Positions 27,413-36,122 of a stretch of DNA of 64,000 bases are shown in pieces (position 1 is the first letter of the stretch; the number at the start of each line of letters is the position of its first letter). The translations under genes and the position numbers were made by a program. Below the pieces are notes generated by a model. That model was not told the origin of the DNA, made no database searches, and saw only the letters and a program-made list of their open reading frames with translations. The DNA is from JAKAGZ01 sp035266865 (lineage in GTDB: Bacteria > Bacteroidota > Ignavibacteria > Ignavibacteriales > Ignavibacteriaceae), in the NCBI GenBank assembly GCA_035266865.1, contig DATFMR010000137.1, positions 1 to 64,000 of the forward strand, written 5' to 3'.

Positions 27413-27850
27413 GTGGAAGAATTAGACAATATAAATTTACCCTTATATACAATAAGCACTGCCGCAAAAATATTGGGAATCTCAATTCATACGCTAAGAA
27501 TGTATGAACGGGAAGGATTGGTTTTACCCTTTAAAAAAGAATCAGGTCACAGGCTTTATTCACAATCAGATCTTGATAGAGTCCTTTGCATCCGCAGAGC
27601 AATAAATGAAAATAAAATTAGTATAGCAGGAATAAAAATGATTTATTCTTTAATCCCATGCTGGCAAATAGTGAATTGCTCCGATGAAGAAAAATCAAAA
27701 TGTCCATCTTTTACAGCACACGATAAACCTTGCTGGACGTTTTCTCACAAAAAAAATATTTGCAAAAAGATTGAATGCAGAGATTGTACGGTTTACAAAG
27801 ACTACCAGGAATGTGATCAAATTAAAGGTGCAATAGCAAGGTTGTATTAA
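27413..27850 (+). CDS. MerR-type regulator with eight-cysteine C-terminal domain
   Basis: The N-terminal 75 residues are a clear MerR winged helix (YTISTAAKILGISIHTLRMY, EREGLVLP, SGHRLYSQSDL). I choose the GTG at 27413 because AAAGGA lies just upstream; TTG at 27362 would add 17 residues. The rest is not the usual coiled coil plus effector domain. It is a short cysteine-rich module with Cys at 83, 89, 97, 107, 117, 122, 125 and 134, including CW twice (83-84 and 107-108), a layout like 'two-CW' domains. This could bind a metal or Fe-S cluster. The multihaem gene set begins 41 bp downstream, so it probably controls or belongs to that operon. Confidence 0.85.
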   Translation: MEELDNINLPLYTISTAAKILGISIHTLRMYEREGLVLPFKKESGHRLYSQSDLDRVLCIRRAINENKISIAGIKMIYSLIPCWQIVNCSDEEKSKCPSFTAHDKPCWTFSHKKNICKKIECRDCTVYKDYQECDQIKGAIARLY

Positions 27851-27891
27851 AATTAAATTTATTAAAATGATTTCGCTAAATATAAACAAAT

Positions 27892-28824
27892 ATGAAAAGG
27901 CTCATTTACGCGGGAATATTTTTCCTGCTTACGCAAAATATTATAAGTGCAGCTACAACTAATAATAAAGAAGAAAATAAAAACTGTTTAAAGTGCCATT
28001 CATGGTCAACATTAGGTTTCAGGGATAAAGAAAGCGGACTTCTGGTTAACCTTTCAGTTAATCCGGACAATTTTTATACTTCAAACCATAAAATCCTTGC
28101 CTGTGTAGAATGCCATTCAAAAGATTTTACTGTCTTTCCCCATTCAAATAAACTTAAAGAAGAAAGTCTCTATTGTCTTGATTGTCACACTGATAAAAAA
28201 GAATTATCAAAATACAGTTTCAAGAATATCGAAAAGGATTTCAAAAAAAGCATACACTACCTGAAACTTGGAAATCAGTTTACATGTTTTAACTGCCACG
28301 AGCCGCATTCATTTAAAGTTAATGCAAGGGTAAATACTCAAATTGAAAAGATAGTTTTATATGACAATAGAATTTGCCTCGACTGCCATAATAGTTCATC
28401 TAAAATTGCTGCATTAACAAAAGATGTTATCCCGTCATTAAATGAATCACACAAATGGCTGCCTCATCTTGAGCTCCACTGGGCTAATGTAAGATGCATT
28501 GATTGTCACGCCCCCGAAAATACTGCCGGAGTGCCGCACGAAATTCTTCCAAAAGAAAAAGCCGTTAAGAACTGTGTTAATTGTCATTCGGAAAATTCGA
28601 TACTGCTTCAGTCTTTATATAAATTTCAATCGGTACAAAAAAGAAACGAACAGGGGTTTATCAATGCAACAATTCTGAATAATTCTTATGTAATAGGCGC
28701 AACCAGGAATTATTACCTGAATTTATTCAGTTTTATAATTTTCGGTATAACAATAATTTTTCTGGGACTACATGGATATTTCAGGTATAAATCCCGGATT
28801 AATGAGAATAAAAATGAAAATTAA
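27892..28824 (+). CDS. Heptaheme c-type cytochrome, membrane anchored
   Basis: Periplasmic electron carrier with seven CXXCH haem sites, first cysteines at 32, 71, 95, 132, 162, 202 and 228. A signal peptide (about 1-21) precedes them and a single helix (about 274-293) anchors the C terminus, leaving the haem domain in the periplasm. Total length is 310 residues. The next gene, a cytochrome b, overlaps its end, and an octaheme cytochrome follows, so the three probably form or feed one quinol-linked complex. The haem layout resembles NrfH/NapC-like and Cbc-type modules only in general terms. Confidence 0.93.
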   Translation: MKRLIYAGIFFLLTQNIISAATTNNKEENKNCLKCHSWSTLGFRDKESGLLVNLSVNPDNFYTSNHKILACVECHSKDFTVFPHSNKLKEESLYCLDCHTDKKELSKYSFKNIEKDFKKSIHYLKLGNQFTCFNCHEPHSFKVNARVNTQIEKIVLYDNRICLDCHNSSSKIAALTKDVIPSLNESHKWLPHLELHWANVRCIDCHAPENTAGVPHEILPKEKAVKNCVNCHSENSILLQSLYKFQSVQKRNEQGFINATILNNSYVIGATRNYYLNLFSFIIFGITIIFLGLHGYFRYKSRINENKNEN

Positions 28825-29482
28825 CAAAGAATATTTTTATCCGCTTTGGCTTAGAATATGGCACTGGGCTAATGCTGTCTTATTTATGAGTTTAATAATT
28901 ACCGGGTTAAACCTGCAGTATTCAACTAGAGAGAATCCGCTGATAAGATTCGATCATGCCATACAACTGCACAACATTTCCGGCATAATATTAACAATTA
29001 ACTACCTGTTCTTTTTTATAATGAATATTATTTCGGGGAATATTAGACAGTACATCCCTGTATTTAAGGGTATTGTATCAAAGCTAAAACTTCAGGCTGA
29101 ATTTTATATAAAAGGTATATTCAAAAATTCAGATCACCCATTTGAAACAGAAAAAGGAAATAAGTTTAATCCCCTTCAGCAGATTACGTATGCAAAAATT
29201 ATGTATGTACTTCTTCCGATGGTCATTCTTTCAGGCTGGGCAATGCTTTTTCCTGAAATAATAATCGAACAATTTTTTAATATTCCGGGTTTTTTATTTA
29301 CTTCAATTTTACATACTGCAGCAGGTTTTATTCTTTCAATTTTTATGATCGGGCACATTTATTTAGCAACAACAGGAACAACTTTAATCAGCAATTTTAA
29401 AGCAATGATAACCGGGTGGCACGAAAGTCATCCTAAAATAAATTTAGAACCGGGGGCAAATGATGAAGAAATTATCTCTTAA
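28814..29482 (+). CDS. Cytochrome b561-like membrane subunit
   Basis: Four-helix dihaem cytochrome b of the Ni/Fe-hydrogenase, formate dehydrogenase gamma and thiosulfate reductase type, 222 residues from the ATG at 28814. ATGs at 28802 and 28772 are also in frame, and all overlap the preceding gene. Probable haem histidines are H17 (LRIWHWANA), H53 (QLHNISG), H167 (LHTAAGF) and H181 (MIGHIYLATTG). The pattern FNPLQQITYAKIMY matches the loop seen in such subunits. It probably oxidises menaquinol and passes electrons to the two multihaem proteins beside it. The stop overlaps the next gene. Confidence 0.88.
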   Translation: MKINKEYFYPLWLRIWHWANAVLFMSLIITGLNLQYSTRENPLIRFDHAIQLHNISGIILTINYLFFFIMNIISGNIRQYIPVFKGIVSKLKLQAEFYIKGIFKNSDHPFETEKGNKFNPLQQITYAKIMYVLLPMVILSGWAMLFPEIIIEQFFNIPGFLFTSILHTAAGFILSIFMIGHIYLATTGTTLISNFKAMITGWHESHPKINLEPGANDEEIIS

Positions 29483-31631
29483 ATTCTTAAAGAGCAAAAC
29501 AGGAAAATTAATTACAATTATAGTCAGTGTAATATTTTTCGGTTGGATTTTTATGGCGTTTATTTATAATCCTTTTTTTGAATGGTATACCGGTGTTAAG
29601 AATGCAACTTTAACTTTCGAGTCCAGCAAAGAAATTACTCAACAGGATTTTGACAAGCTTGCAAAAGAACTTACATACCAGGACAGGTTAAAAAGAGCAG
29701 AAGAAGTAACTAAGAATGAACAGAATGTATTTTCCAGGAAAGTTAAAATTGAAATGCTGATAAATACTCCCTCTTTTCAGCAACAAACCAATTATAAACA
29801 TATCAAGTATTTTAATGATGCGGGCATAACTCAATATAAAGGTCCGGAAACCTGCCTGGAATGTCACGAAACTATGGCAGTTCATAAACCGGATGGAACA
29901 GTTGAAACTGTAAATACTATGAAAGACGTACTTAACACTGTTCATTTCAAATTCCAGAGAATGGCTGCAGGATTTTCTACTTATGGCTATAACGGAAAGA
30001 AAGTAAATGAAGAAGGACGTCCAATTCCGGTTGGGAAAATTGACAGGGCATGCGGAATTCCCGGAAGTTTTTCCTGGACAGGCTGGGCAACATTAATTAA
30101 AACTTACCCTGAAGGTAAAGACGGCGAAGTTGAAATGCGAAGTGAGGGATGTGGGGCGTGTCATATTGGTGGTAATTATCATCCGGCAACAGAAGATATG
30201 ATGCCAATCGGAGATGTTCCCAAATCAGCAGAAGATGGAATTGACTGTCTAATTTGTCACTCACAGTCATATGATATGAATTACAAATACGTAATCAAAG
30301 ATAAAGTTGGAACCAGATGGAACCAGGACAGAACAATGCGAGCAGCAATGACTGTTACTAAACCAACAAATGAAAATTGTTTGAACTGTCATCAACATAA
30401 TATGGGTGGTGATGTTTATGAGCATAATGTTTCTGCGAAAAATCTTGGTTACAAAAATAAACGAATAGTACATGAAGGAAGTAAAAGAGGTAATCCATTC
30501 AGTACCCATGATGATGTGCACTACAAAGCAGGAATTAAATGTATTGATTGCCACGTACCTGAAGGACATAAAATTCCACGCGGTACAAAAGCGACTGATC
30601 TCGTAGCTAATGATCTTCCGGATAAAGTGGTTGCCTGTGAAAATTGTCACACTTCAGCTCCACATACAAAAAATGAATTAACACGAATAATCCTGAATGG
30701 TCACGTTTCAAGAATTGCCTGTGAAACCTGCCATATTAAAGATTTACAGGAAACAAATGTTGTTTTAAGAGATTGGACAAAACCTACCTGGAATAAAGAA
30801 GAAGGAATGTATATTCCTACAGATATACTTCGTTCAGGTAAAACAGGAATTGGGTTTACCTATTTATGGTTTAATGGAAACGGAACATTTCTAGCAAATG
30901 CTTTGGGTAACAATCCAAACAAAACAGAAAAGTACAATCCATTAATGAATCAAATGGTAAAAATAGATAATCCTGTTGCATTGAAAGAAGTAAAAGAAAA
31001 TCTTATAAAAGATTTTAATATGAGTGATGAACAGGCTGAAGCATATATGAAAGATTTTACCAATACCCTGTCACAATTGACGCCAGAAATGGTTGAAAAA
31101 AGAAAAAATGTAATTAAGAATTTTCTATTTAAAATTGAGAATATGGGTGACAGCAAAATTTATCCATTCAAATTATTTAATGCTAAAATGTACGAAGATA
31201 TGACTAACCAGGGACCATTTGGAGCAATGATTCTACCTTTTGATTATCCAACTTATTATGAAAAAGGGGATCCAAAGGAAGCTGTTAAAATTGCAATTCA
31301 AAACCCGATAGTTAAAAGAATGTATCAGTTGCCCTTCAAAGAATATATGATGGATGATTTTATGCATTATTTCGGTGTTGATGAATGGTCGGATATTTAT
31401 CCATTGGACGATAACGGAAATTTAAGAAATGTAGAAGAACACTGGATGAGACAATATGGGACACTTATGGTAAACCACGGAATCCAGAAAGAGGGACTAG
31501 ATTGCAAAAGTTGTCATTCCCCCAATGGAATAATAAACTTTACGCAATTGGGTTACTCAGCAGAAAGAGTAAAAGATTTACAAAATTTAAAAGAATTAAA
31601 ATACTTTAAAACAAAATTGTCTAAGAAATAA
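29460..31631 (+). CDS. Octaheme c-type cytochrome, tetrathionate reductase-like (OTR) family
   Basis: A 723-residue protein with eight CXXCH sites, first cysteines at 132, 231, 263, 307, 361, 393, 421 and 682. An N-terminal helix (about 16-36) anchors it or serves as an uncleaved signal. Stretches such as EDGIDCLICHSQ, CIDCHVPEGHKIPRG and LNGHVSRIACETCH recall the octaheme tetrathionate reductase family. Haems 1-7 lie within 300 residues; haem 8 follows about 257 residues without haem, and the whole is much longer than the roughly 450-500 residues usual in that family. It starts within the cytochrome b gene (23-bp overlap, GGGGG site). Its substrate is unknown. Confidence 0.85.
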   Translation: MMKKLSLKFLKSKTGKLITIIVSVIFFGWIFMAFIYNPFFEWYTGVKNATLTFESSKEITQQDFDKLAKELTYQDRLKRAEEVTKNEQNVFSRKVKIEMLINTPSFQQQTNYKHIKYFNDAGITQYKGPETCLECHETMAVHKPDGTVETVNTMKDVLNTVHFKFQRMAAGFSTYGYNGKKVNEEGRPIPVGKIDRACGIPGSFSWTGWATLIKTYPEGKDGEVEMRSEGCGACHIGGNYHPATEDMMPIGDVPKSAEDGIDCLICHSQSYDMNYKYVIKDKVGTRWNQDRTMRAAMTVTKPTNENCLNCHQHNMGGDVYEHNVSAKNLGYKNKRIVHEGSKRGNPFSTHDDVHYKAGIKCIDCHVPEGHKIPRGTKATDLVANDLPDKVVACENCHTSAPHTKNELTRIILNGHVSRIACETCHIKDLQETNVVLRDWTKPTWNKEEGMYIPTDILRSGKTGIGFTYLWFNGNGTFLANALGNNPNKTEKYNPLMNQMVKIDNPVALKEVKENLIKDFNMSDEQAEAYMKDFTNTLSQLTPEMVEKRKNVIKNFLFKIENMGDSKIYPFKLFNAKMYEDMTNQGPFGAMILPFDYPTYYEKGDPKEAVKIAIQNPIVKRMYQLPFKEYMMDDFMHYFGVDEWSDIYPLDDNGNLRNVEEHWMRQYGTLMVNHGIQKEGLDCKSCHSPNGIINFTQLGYSAERVKDLQNLKELKYFKTKLSKK

Positions 31632-31691
31632 ATCATTTTGGATTTGTATTATTTGATTTGAAGGCCGAACCTCGAGTTCAACTTTTCTAAT

Positions 31692-32750
31692 TTAGAATCT
31701 TTCATCCGGTGAATAATACTTTGGCAGCATAGTTGAGACTCCCTTTTCTGCCCAAGACCCATAAACCTGGAAGGGTAACCTTTCTTTCGGATATCCATTT
31801 CCATCCAAAGTAGCCTGCATATAGGATAATTTTATCCACGAAACTTCCGGGTGACTAGGATTATTAAACAAGTAAGCTATTTTTAAAAAATCTCTGAAAG
31901 ATAATATATAGTTTGGCCCGTCCATTTTAATAAGTGGTTTCTCGGGATGGTGCAGATTGTTTTTTTCAATGTTTACAGTGTTGTCCATATATATCTGAAA
32001 GCCATTCTCTTTATAGTTGTTATTTACAATTGATCGCAAAAAACAATCCATGGAACCTTCGTAAGCTTTTTTCCTGTTATATGCCCAGTTGTTTTTTAAT
32101 GTTCCCGTAGAATCTTTTAATTCTTTAAAACTTGGCAATACAACTAATTTAAGATGTCGAGTTTCCGTATCCCATGTAAAATCAACAAGTATAAAGCTAA
32201 TTTCATATCCCAATGTGTGGTTTGATACTATTAAAGGAACTTCGGAATATGCTTTTAATTCAGTTTTTTTTATCCATTCAAAATTAAGATATTGAGGGTT
32301 TTCCAGAGTACAATTTATTTCAAAGTCACTTTTCCCAAAAAATCTTTCTTTAAATATTTGCAGGTTATCTTTCCATTCATCCGGTGTTTCCTCAGAAACC
32401 AAAACAGATTCTAATTCATAACTTACCTCCTCGAGATTAAATACTATCTTCTTAGATTGACCTTCCGATAAATGAATTGTAACTGTATTTGGTCTGTAAC
32501 CAATTATTGATGCAACAACATCGTGAGTTCCTGAAGGAAGGTTTGAAATAATGAAATCTCCATCTTTATTGGTTGCAGTTCCCAGTGTAGTACCTGATAT
32601 ATAAACATTTACATACTCAAGTGGCTTGCCAGTAGCTTTTTCTAAAACCCTGCCCTTTATTATACCGGAACTGCTTTGAGCATTAATCAAAGAGGATAAA
32701 AAAAAGAATATTAAATAAAGTGGAACCCCCTTAATAACTGAAAAGATCAT
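31692..32750 (-). CDS. Secreted CarboxypepD_reg-like domain protein
   Basis: Exported protein of about 352 residues from the ATG at 32750 (a GTG at 32765 is also possible). A signal peptide (about 1-25) ends near LINAQ. A carboxypeptidase-regulatory-like beta sandwich follows (about 29-110: IKGRVLEKATGKPLEYVNVY, NKDGDFIISNLPSGTHDVVA). The remaining 240 residues are a conserved-looking unknown region common in surface proteins of Bacteroidota. No TonB barrel is attached. It begins a few bases after a STAS gene, an odd neighbour for an envelope protein. Confidence 0.85.
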   Translation of the reverse strand: MIFSVIKGVPLYLIFFFLSSLINAQSSSGIIKGRVLEKATGKPLEYVNVYISGTTLGTATNKDGDFIISNLPSGTHDVVASIIGYRPNTVTIHLSEGQSKKIVFNLEEVSYELESVLVSEETPDEWKDNLQIFKERFFGKSDFEINCTLENPQYLNFEWIKKTELKAYSEVPLIVSNHTLGYEISFILVDFTWDTETRHLKLVVLPSFKELKDSTGTLKNNWAYNRKKAYEGSMDCFLRSIVNNNYKENGFQIYMDNTVNIEKNNLHHPEKPLIKMDGPNYILSFRDFLKIAYLFNNPSHPEVSWIKLSYMQATLDGNGYPKERLPFQVYGSWAEKGVSTMLPKYYSPDERF

Positions 32751-32770
32751 TTTATAAAAGCTCACAGATA

Positions 32771-33109
32771 TTACTTGAAACTCTCTAGTGCTTCTTCAAC
32801 CGATGCGTAAAGTGAAAATATCCTGTCCATGCCAGTAATATTAAGTAATACTTCAGCATCTGAATGAGCGCCTGCAATTTTTATATCTCCACCTTTTTGC
32901 GAATATCTTTTTAGATTATTTACTAAAGCTCCAAGGAAAGTAGAATCCATATATTTACATTCGCTTAAATCTATAACAACCTTTATATTATCTTTTTCAA
33001 AATTATTATTCAGGTCTTCCTTTAGCTCTTCTACTTCGTTGAAAGTTGCTCTTTTAAGCTTAATCCTTTCAACTACTACATCTCCGATTTGATCACTTTT
33101 TATTCCCAT
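32771..33109 (-). CDS. STAS-domain anti-sigma factor antagonist
   Basis: A second single STAS domain protein, 112 residues. The canonical site CKYMDSTFLGALVNNL carries the phosphorylatable serine after Asp. A ribosome site AGGTGATG lies just upstream of the ATG. No kinase or phosphatase gene adjoins it; the nearest kinase is at 15462-15878. It lies between acetoacetyl-CoA synthetase and a secreted protein gene, 47 bp after the former, so it may be transcribed with the tyrosine genes. Confidence 0.92.
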   Translation of the reverse strand: MGIKSDQIGDVVVERIKLKRATFNEVEELKEDLNNNFEKDNIKVVIDLSECKYMDSTFLGALVNNLKRYSQKGGDIKIAGAHSDAEVLLNITGMDRIFSLYASVEEALESFK

Positions 33110-33156
33110 ACATCACCTACCTATTTTCCTTTTATACTTGTAGTCAAATTTAATAA

Positions 33157-35124
33157 TTAGATTGATAATCCCGGCAATAAATCATAAAATTCTTTTAATG
33201 ATTCTGGATTTACAAGCGCATCTTTGTTTTCGATTTTATCACCATTTAAAATTCTGGTTACAGTTAGTTCCACTTTTTTTCCGCTTATTGTCCTGGGAAT
33301 TTCATTTATCTGAAATATTTTTGCCGGCACATGTCTTGGCGTAGCAAGATTTTTTATATTTAATTTTATATCATTTATAAGTTCTTTATTTAATGTAATA
33401 TTTTTTCTTGGAACAACAAACAGAATTATCCTTACGTCATTTCTAAATTTTTGTCCTACAACCAGACTGTCGGAAATCTCCTTCATTCCTTCGACTATTC
33501 GATAAATTTCTGCTGTGCCGATTCTTACTCCTCCCGGATTTAATGTTGCATCAGATCTACCATAAACAATAACTCCCCCGTTTTTTGTAATTTTAATAAA
33601 ATCCCCATGATGCCAGGTTCCCGGGTATCTTTCAAAATATGCTGACTTATATTTTTTCCCGCTTTTGTCGTTCCAAAAATATACCGGCATTGAAGGAAAT
33701 GGCTTGGAACAAACAAGTTCTCCTTTTTTATCAATATGCTCATTACCTTTTGAATCATAAGATTCTACTTTCATTCCAAGTCCCCTGCACTGAATTTCTT
33801 CGGAATAAACAGGTAGCGTCGGATTTCCAAGCATAAAACATGAAATTATATCAGTTCCTCCGGAAATAGAAGAGAGCAAAACATCCATTTTAACATTTTT
33901 ATATACCCAGTTGAAATTATCCGGTGATAAAGGGGAGCCGGTGGATAAAATTGTTTTCAAGGAGGTTAAATCACTTTTGCAGGGTTCTATTTTTGCTTTT
34001 TGACAAATAGTTAAATATTTAGGACTTGTGCCAAAAATTGTTATTCTTTCCCTTTCAATTTTTTTCCACAAAACATTCAATTCCGGATATACGGGACTAC
34101 CATCATACAAATATATAGTCGTCCCTATTTGCAATGTACTTACAAGCCAATTCCACATCATCCAGCCGCAGGTTGTATAATATGTTATTATGTCGTTTCT
34201 TTTTAAATCAGTATGCAGGGAATGCTCCTTAAAATGCTGGAGCAAGGTACCGCCTGCTCCGTGAACAATGCATTTGGGAACGCCTGTTGTTCCTGAAGAA
34301 TACATTATATAAACAGGATGATTAAACGGCAACTGCTTAAACCTGATTTTTATTGAGCTGTTATCAATTAAATCTTTAAATAATATATAGTTAACATTTT
34401 TATTTGATTGTATTCTTCTCTTTGATTTTTTCTTAAAATCATAAAAATTTTCTATTAGAACAACTGATTTAATAGCAGGTATTTTATCAGTTATCTGGTT
34501 TATTTTAGATTTACAGTTTATCTCTTTTCCATTATATGAATACTTTTCAATAGCAAACAATACTTTAGGTTTTATTTGCCCAAACCTGTCAAGGACTCCC
34601 TGCAATCCAAAATCCGGTGAACAGGATGACCATAATGCTCCCATACTAGTAGCTGCAAGCATGGCAATAATCGATTCAGGATAATTTGGAACAAACCCTG
34701 CTACCCTGTCCCCTTTTCTTATTCCAAGTTTCTTAAGACCTTCGGCACATTTTGCTACTTTATCATAAAGTTCATTGTATGTAAGAGTAACATTTTGCCT
34801 GTCTTCTCTTGAACTTATAATAGCTATATGGTCATCCCTGTACCGCAACAGATTTTCTGCGAAATTTAATTTTGCAGCGGAAAACCATTCAGCTCCGGGC
34901 ATTTTGTCAGAAGAAAGGATTTTATTATAAGGATTGGAATGTATTAGTCCTGATAAAACCCACATTGATTTCCAGAATTCTCGGATATTATTTACCGACC
35001 ATTTATAAGCATCATTAAAATTATTGACTTTTTTGCCGGTGAGTTTTTCTACATAATTGTAGAATGCCAGCATATTTGAATTTTTGATTCGTTCTTTTGT
35101 GGGTTTCCAGAGTGGCTTTTTCAA
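33157..35124 (-). CDS. Acetoacetyl-CoA synthetase
   Basis: Acyl-CoA ligase that activates acetoacetate with ATP and CoA, 655 residues. The N terminus (LWKPTKERIKNSNMLAFYNY) is characteristic of acetoacetate-CoA ligases, and the adenylate P-loop YSSGTTGVPKCIVHGAGG is intact. The start is a TTG at 35124, because the upstream gene stop is 13 bp away and no ATG precedes the conserved N terminus. Acetoacetate is the end product of the fumarylacetoacetase encoded nearby, so this gene finishes tyrosine breakdown. Confidence 0.93.
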   Translation of the reverse strand: MKKPLWKPTKERIKNSNMLAFYNYVEKLTGKKVNNFNDAYKWSVNNIREFWKSMWVLSGLIHSNPYNKILSSDKMPGAEWFSAAKLNFAENLLRYRDDHIAIISSREDRQNVTLTYNELYDKVAKCAEGLKKLGIRKGDRVAGFVPNYPESIIAMLAATSMGALWSSCSPDFGLQGVLDRFGQIKPKVLFAIEKYSYNGKEINCKSKINQITDKIPAIKSVVLIENFYDFKKKSKRRIQSNKNVNYILFKDLIDNSSIKIRFKQLPFNHPVYIMYSSGTTGVPKCIVHGAGGTLLQHFKEHSLHTDLKRNDIITYYTTCGWMMWNWLVSTLQIGTTIYLYDGSPVYPELNVLWKKIERERITIFGTSPKYLTICQKAKIEPCKSDLTSLKTILSTGSPLSPDNFNWVYKNVKMDVLLSSISGGTDIISCFMLGNPTLPVYSEEIQCRGLGMKVESYDSKGNEHIDKKGELVCSKPFPSMPVYFWNDKSGKKYKSAYFERYPGTWHHGDFIKITKNGGVIVYGRSDATLNPGGVRIGTAEIYRIVEGMKEISDSLVVGQKFRNDVRIILFVVPRKNITLNKELINDIKLNIKNLATPRHVPAKIFQINEIPRTISGKKVELTVTRILNGDKIENKDALVNPESLKEFYDLLPGLSI

Positions 35125-35136
35125 TGTAATGAATCT

Positions 35137-36117
35137 TTAATTATTAATTTTACCGGCGTATAAAGCAGTCTTCCATGCAAAATCAGCGTTATTATTTTCC
35201 AGAGCACATTTTGCTGTCAATTCCAGCAAAGTCTTTGCTTTTGGATTTTTTTTATCCAGGATTTCTACTGCAGCTTTTAACATCCTTTTATAATCTGAAT
35301 GTCGCTGGTACCTGTAAAATGCTTCTTCCCCGGATTCATAATTTTCAATCTCTGAATATTGTATTTCCTTAATAAATTTATTTACATCGGCATCAGACGG
35401 AATCGCTTCACAGGTTGCAAGTGCTGCAATATTATTTGCAGAATAAATATATGATTTCTTAATGAAATCAGGAAGTTGGTCATAACCTATGCCTAAATCA
35501 TATTTTGGCTGCTTTAGTTCAAATATTGCTTCTCCGCTTGCACGGGAATAATAGTTTGCAGACATTCTTCCAACCAGGTCAATATCATCCGGATGAATTA
35601 CTCCATTTTTTACAATGTCATCTGGTATGTGAATTTTTAGTACTTCACATATTGCAATATTAGGAGCAGCACCTCCTTCACCAAAACTCCTCATTTCTCT
35701 CATAACACATTCCATCTGGAATGGAGATTCTTTTACTCTTTTAGGTTTTACAATTTCGGAATCAACAGGTGTCAATCCGCTTTTCACAAATTCATCAACT
35801 TCAGGTGCAAACTCAGCCGAAGCAAGATTAATTTGATTTACCATTGAATATGTAACTGATTGAACAACACATTCTTTGTTGTTCATCAGATTATGATAAG
35901 TGTTTTTGAAAGATCCATCTTTACCTCTTCTTGAAGGAGAAAACGCAACCATCGGAGGATTTGAACCAAAGCAATTAAAAAAAGAAAATGGAGTTAAATT
36001 CAGAATCCCATCTTCCGAAATAGTAGAAACCAGTGCAATTGGTCTTGGACCTATTCCTCCGAGTAATAATTGATGTAATTTGGGTACTTCTAATTCTTTC
36101 GGATTATAACTTGTCAT
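35137..36117 (-). CDS. Flavin reductase-like split-barrel protein in tyrosine operon
   Basis: 326 residues with an FMN-binding split-barrel domain (about 1-190: GGIGPRPIALVSTISEDGIL, NLTPFSFFNCFGSNPPMVAF). After it comes a helical tail of about 120 residues that I do not recognise. Split-barrel proteins bind FMN and often reduce it with NAD(P)H. None of the standard tyrosine-to-acetoacetate steps needs such an enzyme, yet the gene sits inside the set, 5 bp before the fumarylacetoacetase gene and 12 bp after the ligase gene. Its substrate is unknown. Confidence 0.85.
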   Translation of the reverse strand: MTSYNPKELEVPKLHQLLLGGIGPRPIALVSTISEDGILNLTPFSFFNCFGSNPPMVAFSPSRRGKDGSFKNTYHNLMNNKECVVQSVTYSMVNQINLASAEFAPEVDEFVKSGLTPVDSEIVKPKRVKESPFQMECVMREMRSFGEGGAAPNIAICEVLKIHIPDDIVKNGVIHPDDIDLVGRMSANYYSRASGEAIFELKQPKYDLGIGYDQLPDFIKKSYIYSANNIAALATCEAIPSDADVNKFIKEIQYSEIENYESGEEAFYRYQRHSDYKRMLKAAVEILDKKNPKAKTLLELTAKCALENNNADFAWKTALYAGKINN

Positions 36118-36122
36118 AATTA

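Noticed and set aside
30267..30650. Open frame of 127 residues opposite the octaheme gene
   Set aside because: Antisense to seven ordered CXXCH motifs of the real gene; no support of its own.
29460..31631. Octaheme protein as nitrite reductase NrfA or hydroxylamine oxidoreductase
   Set aside because: No CXXCK site is seen and the haem spacing does not fit NrfA; the stretches around haems 2-7 look more like the OTR family.
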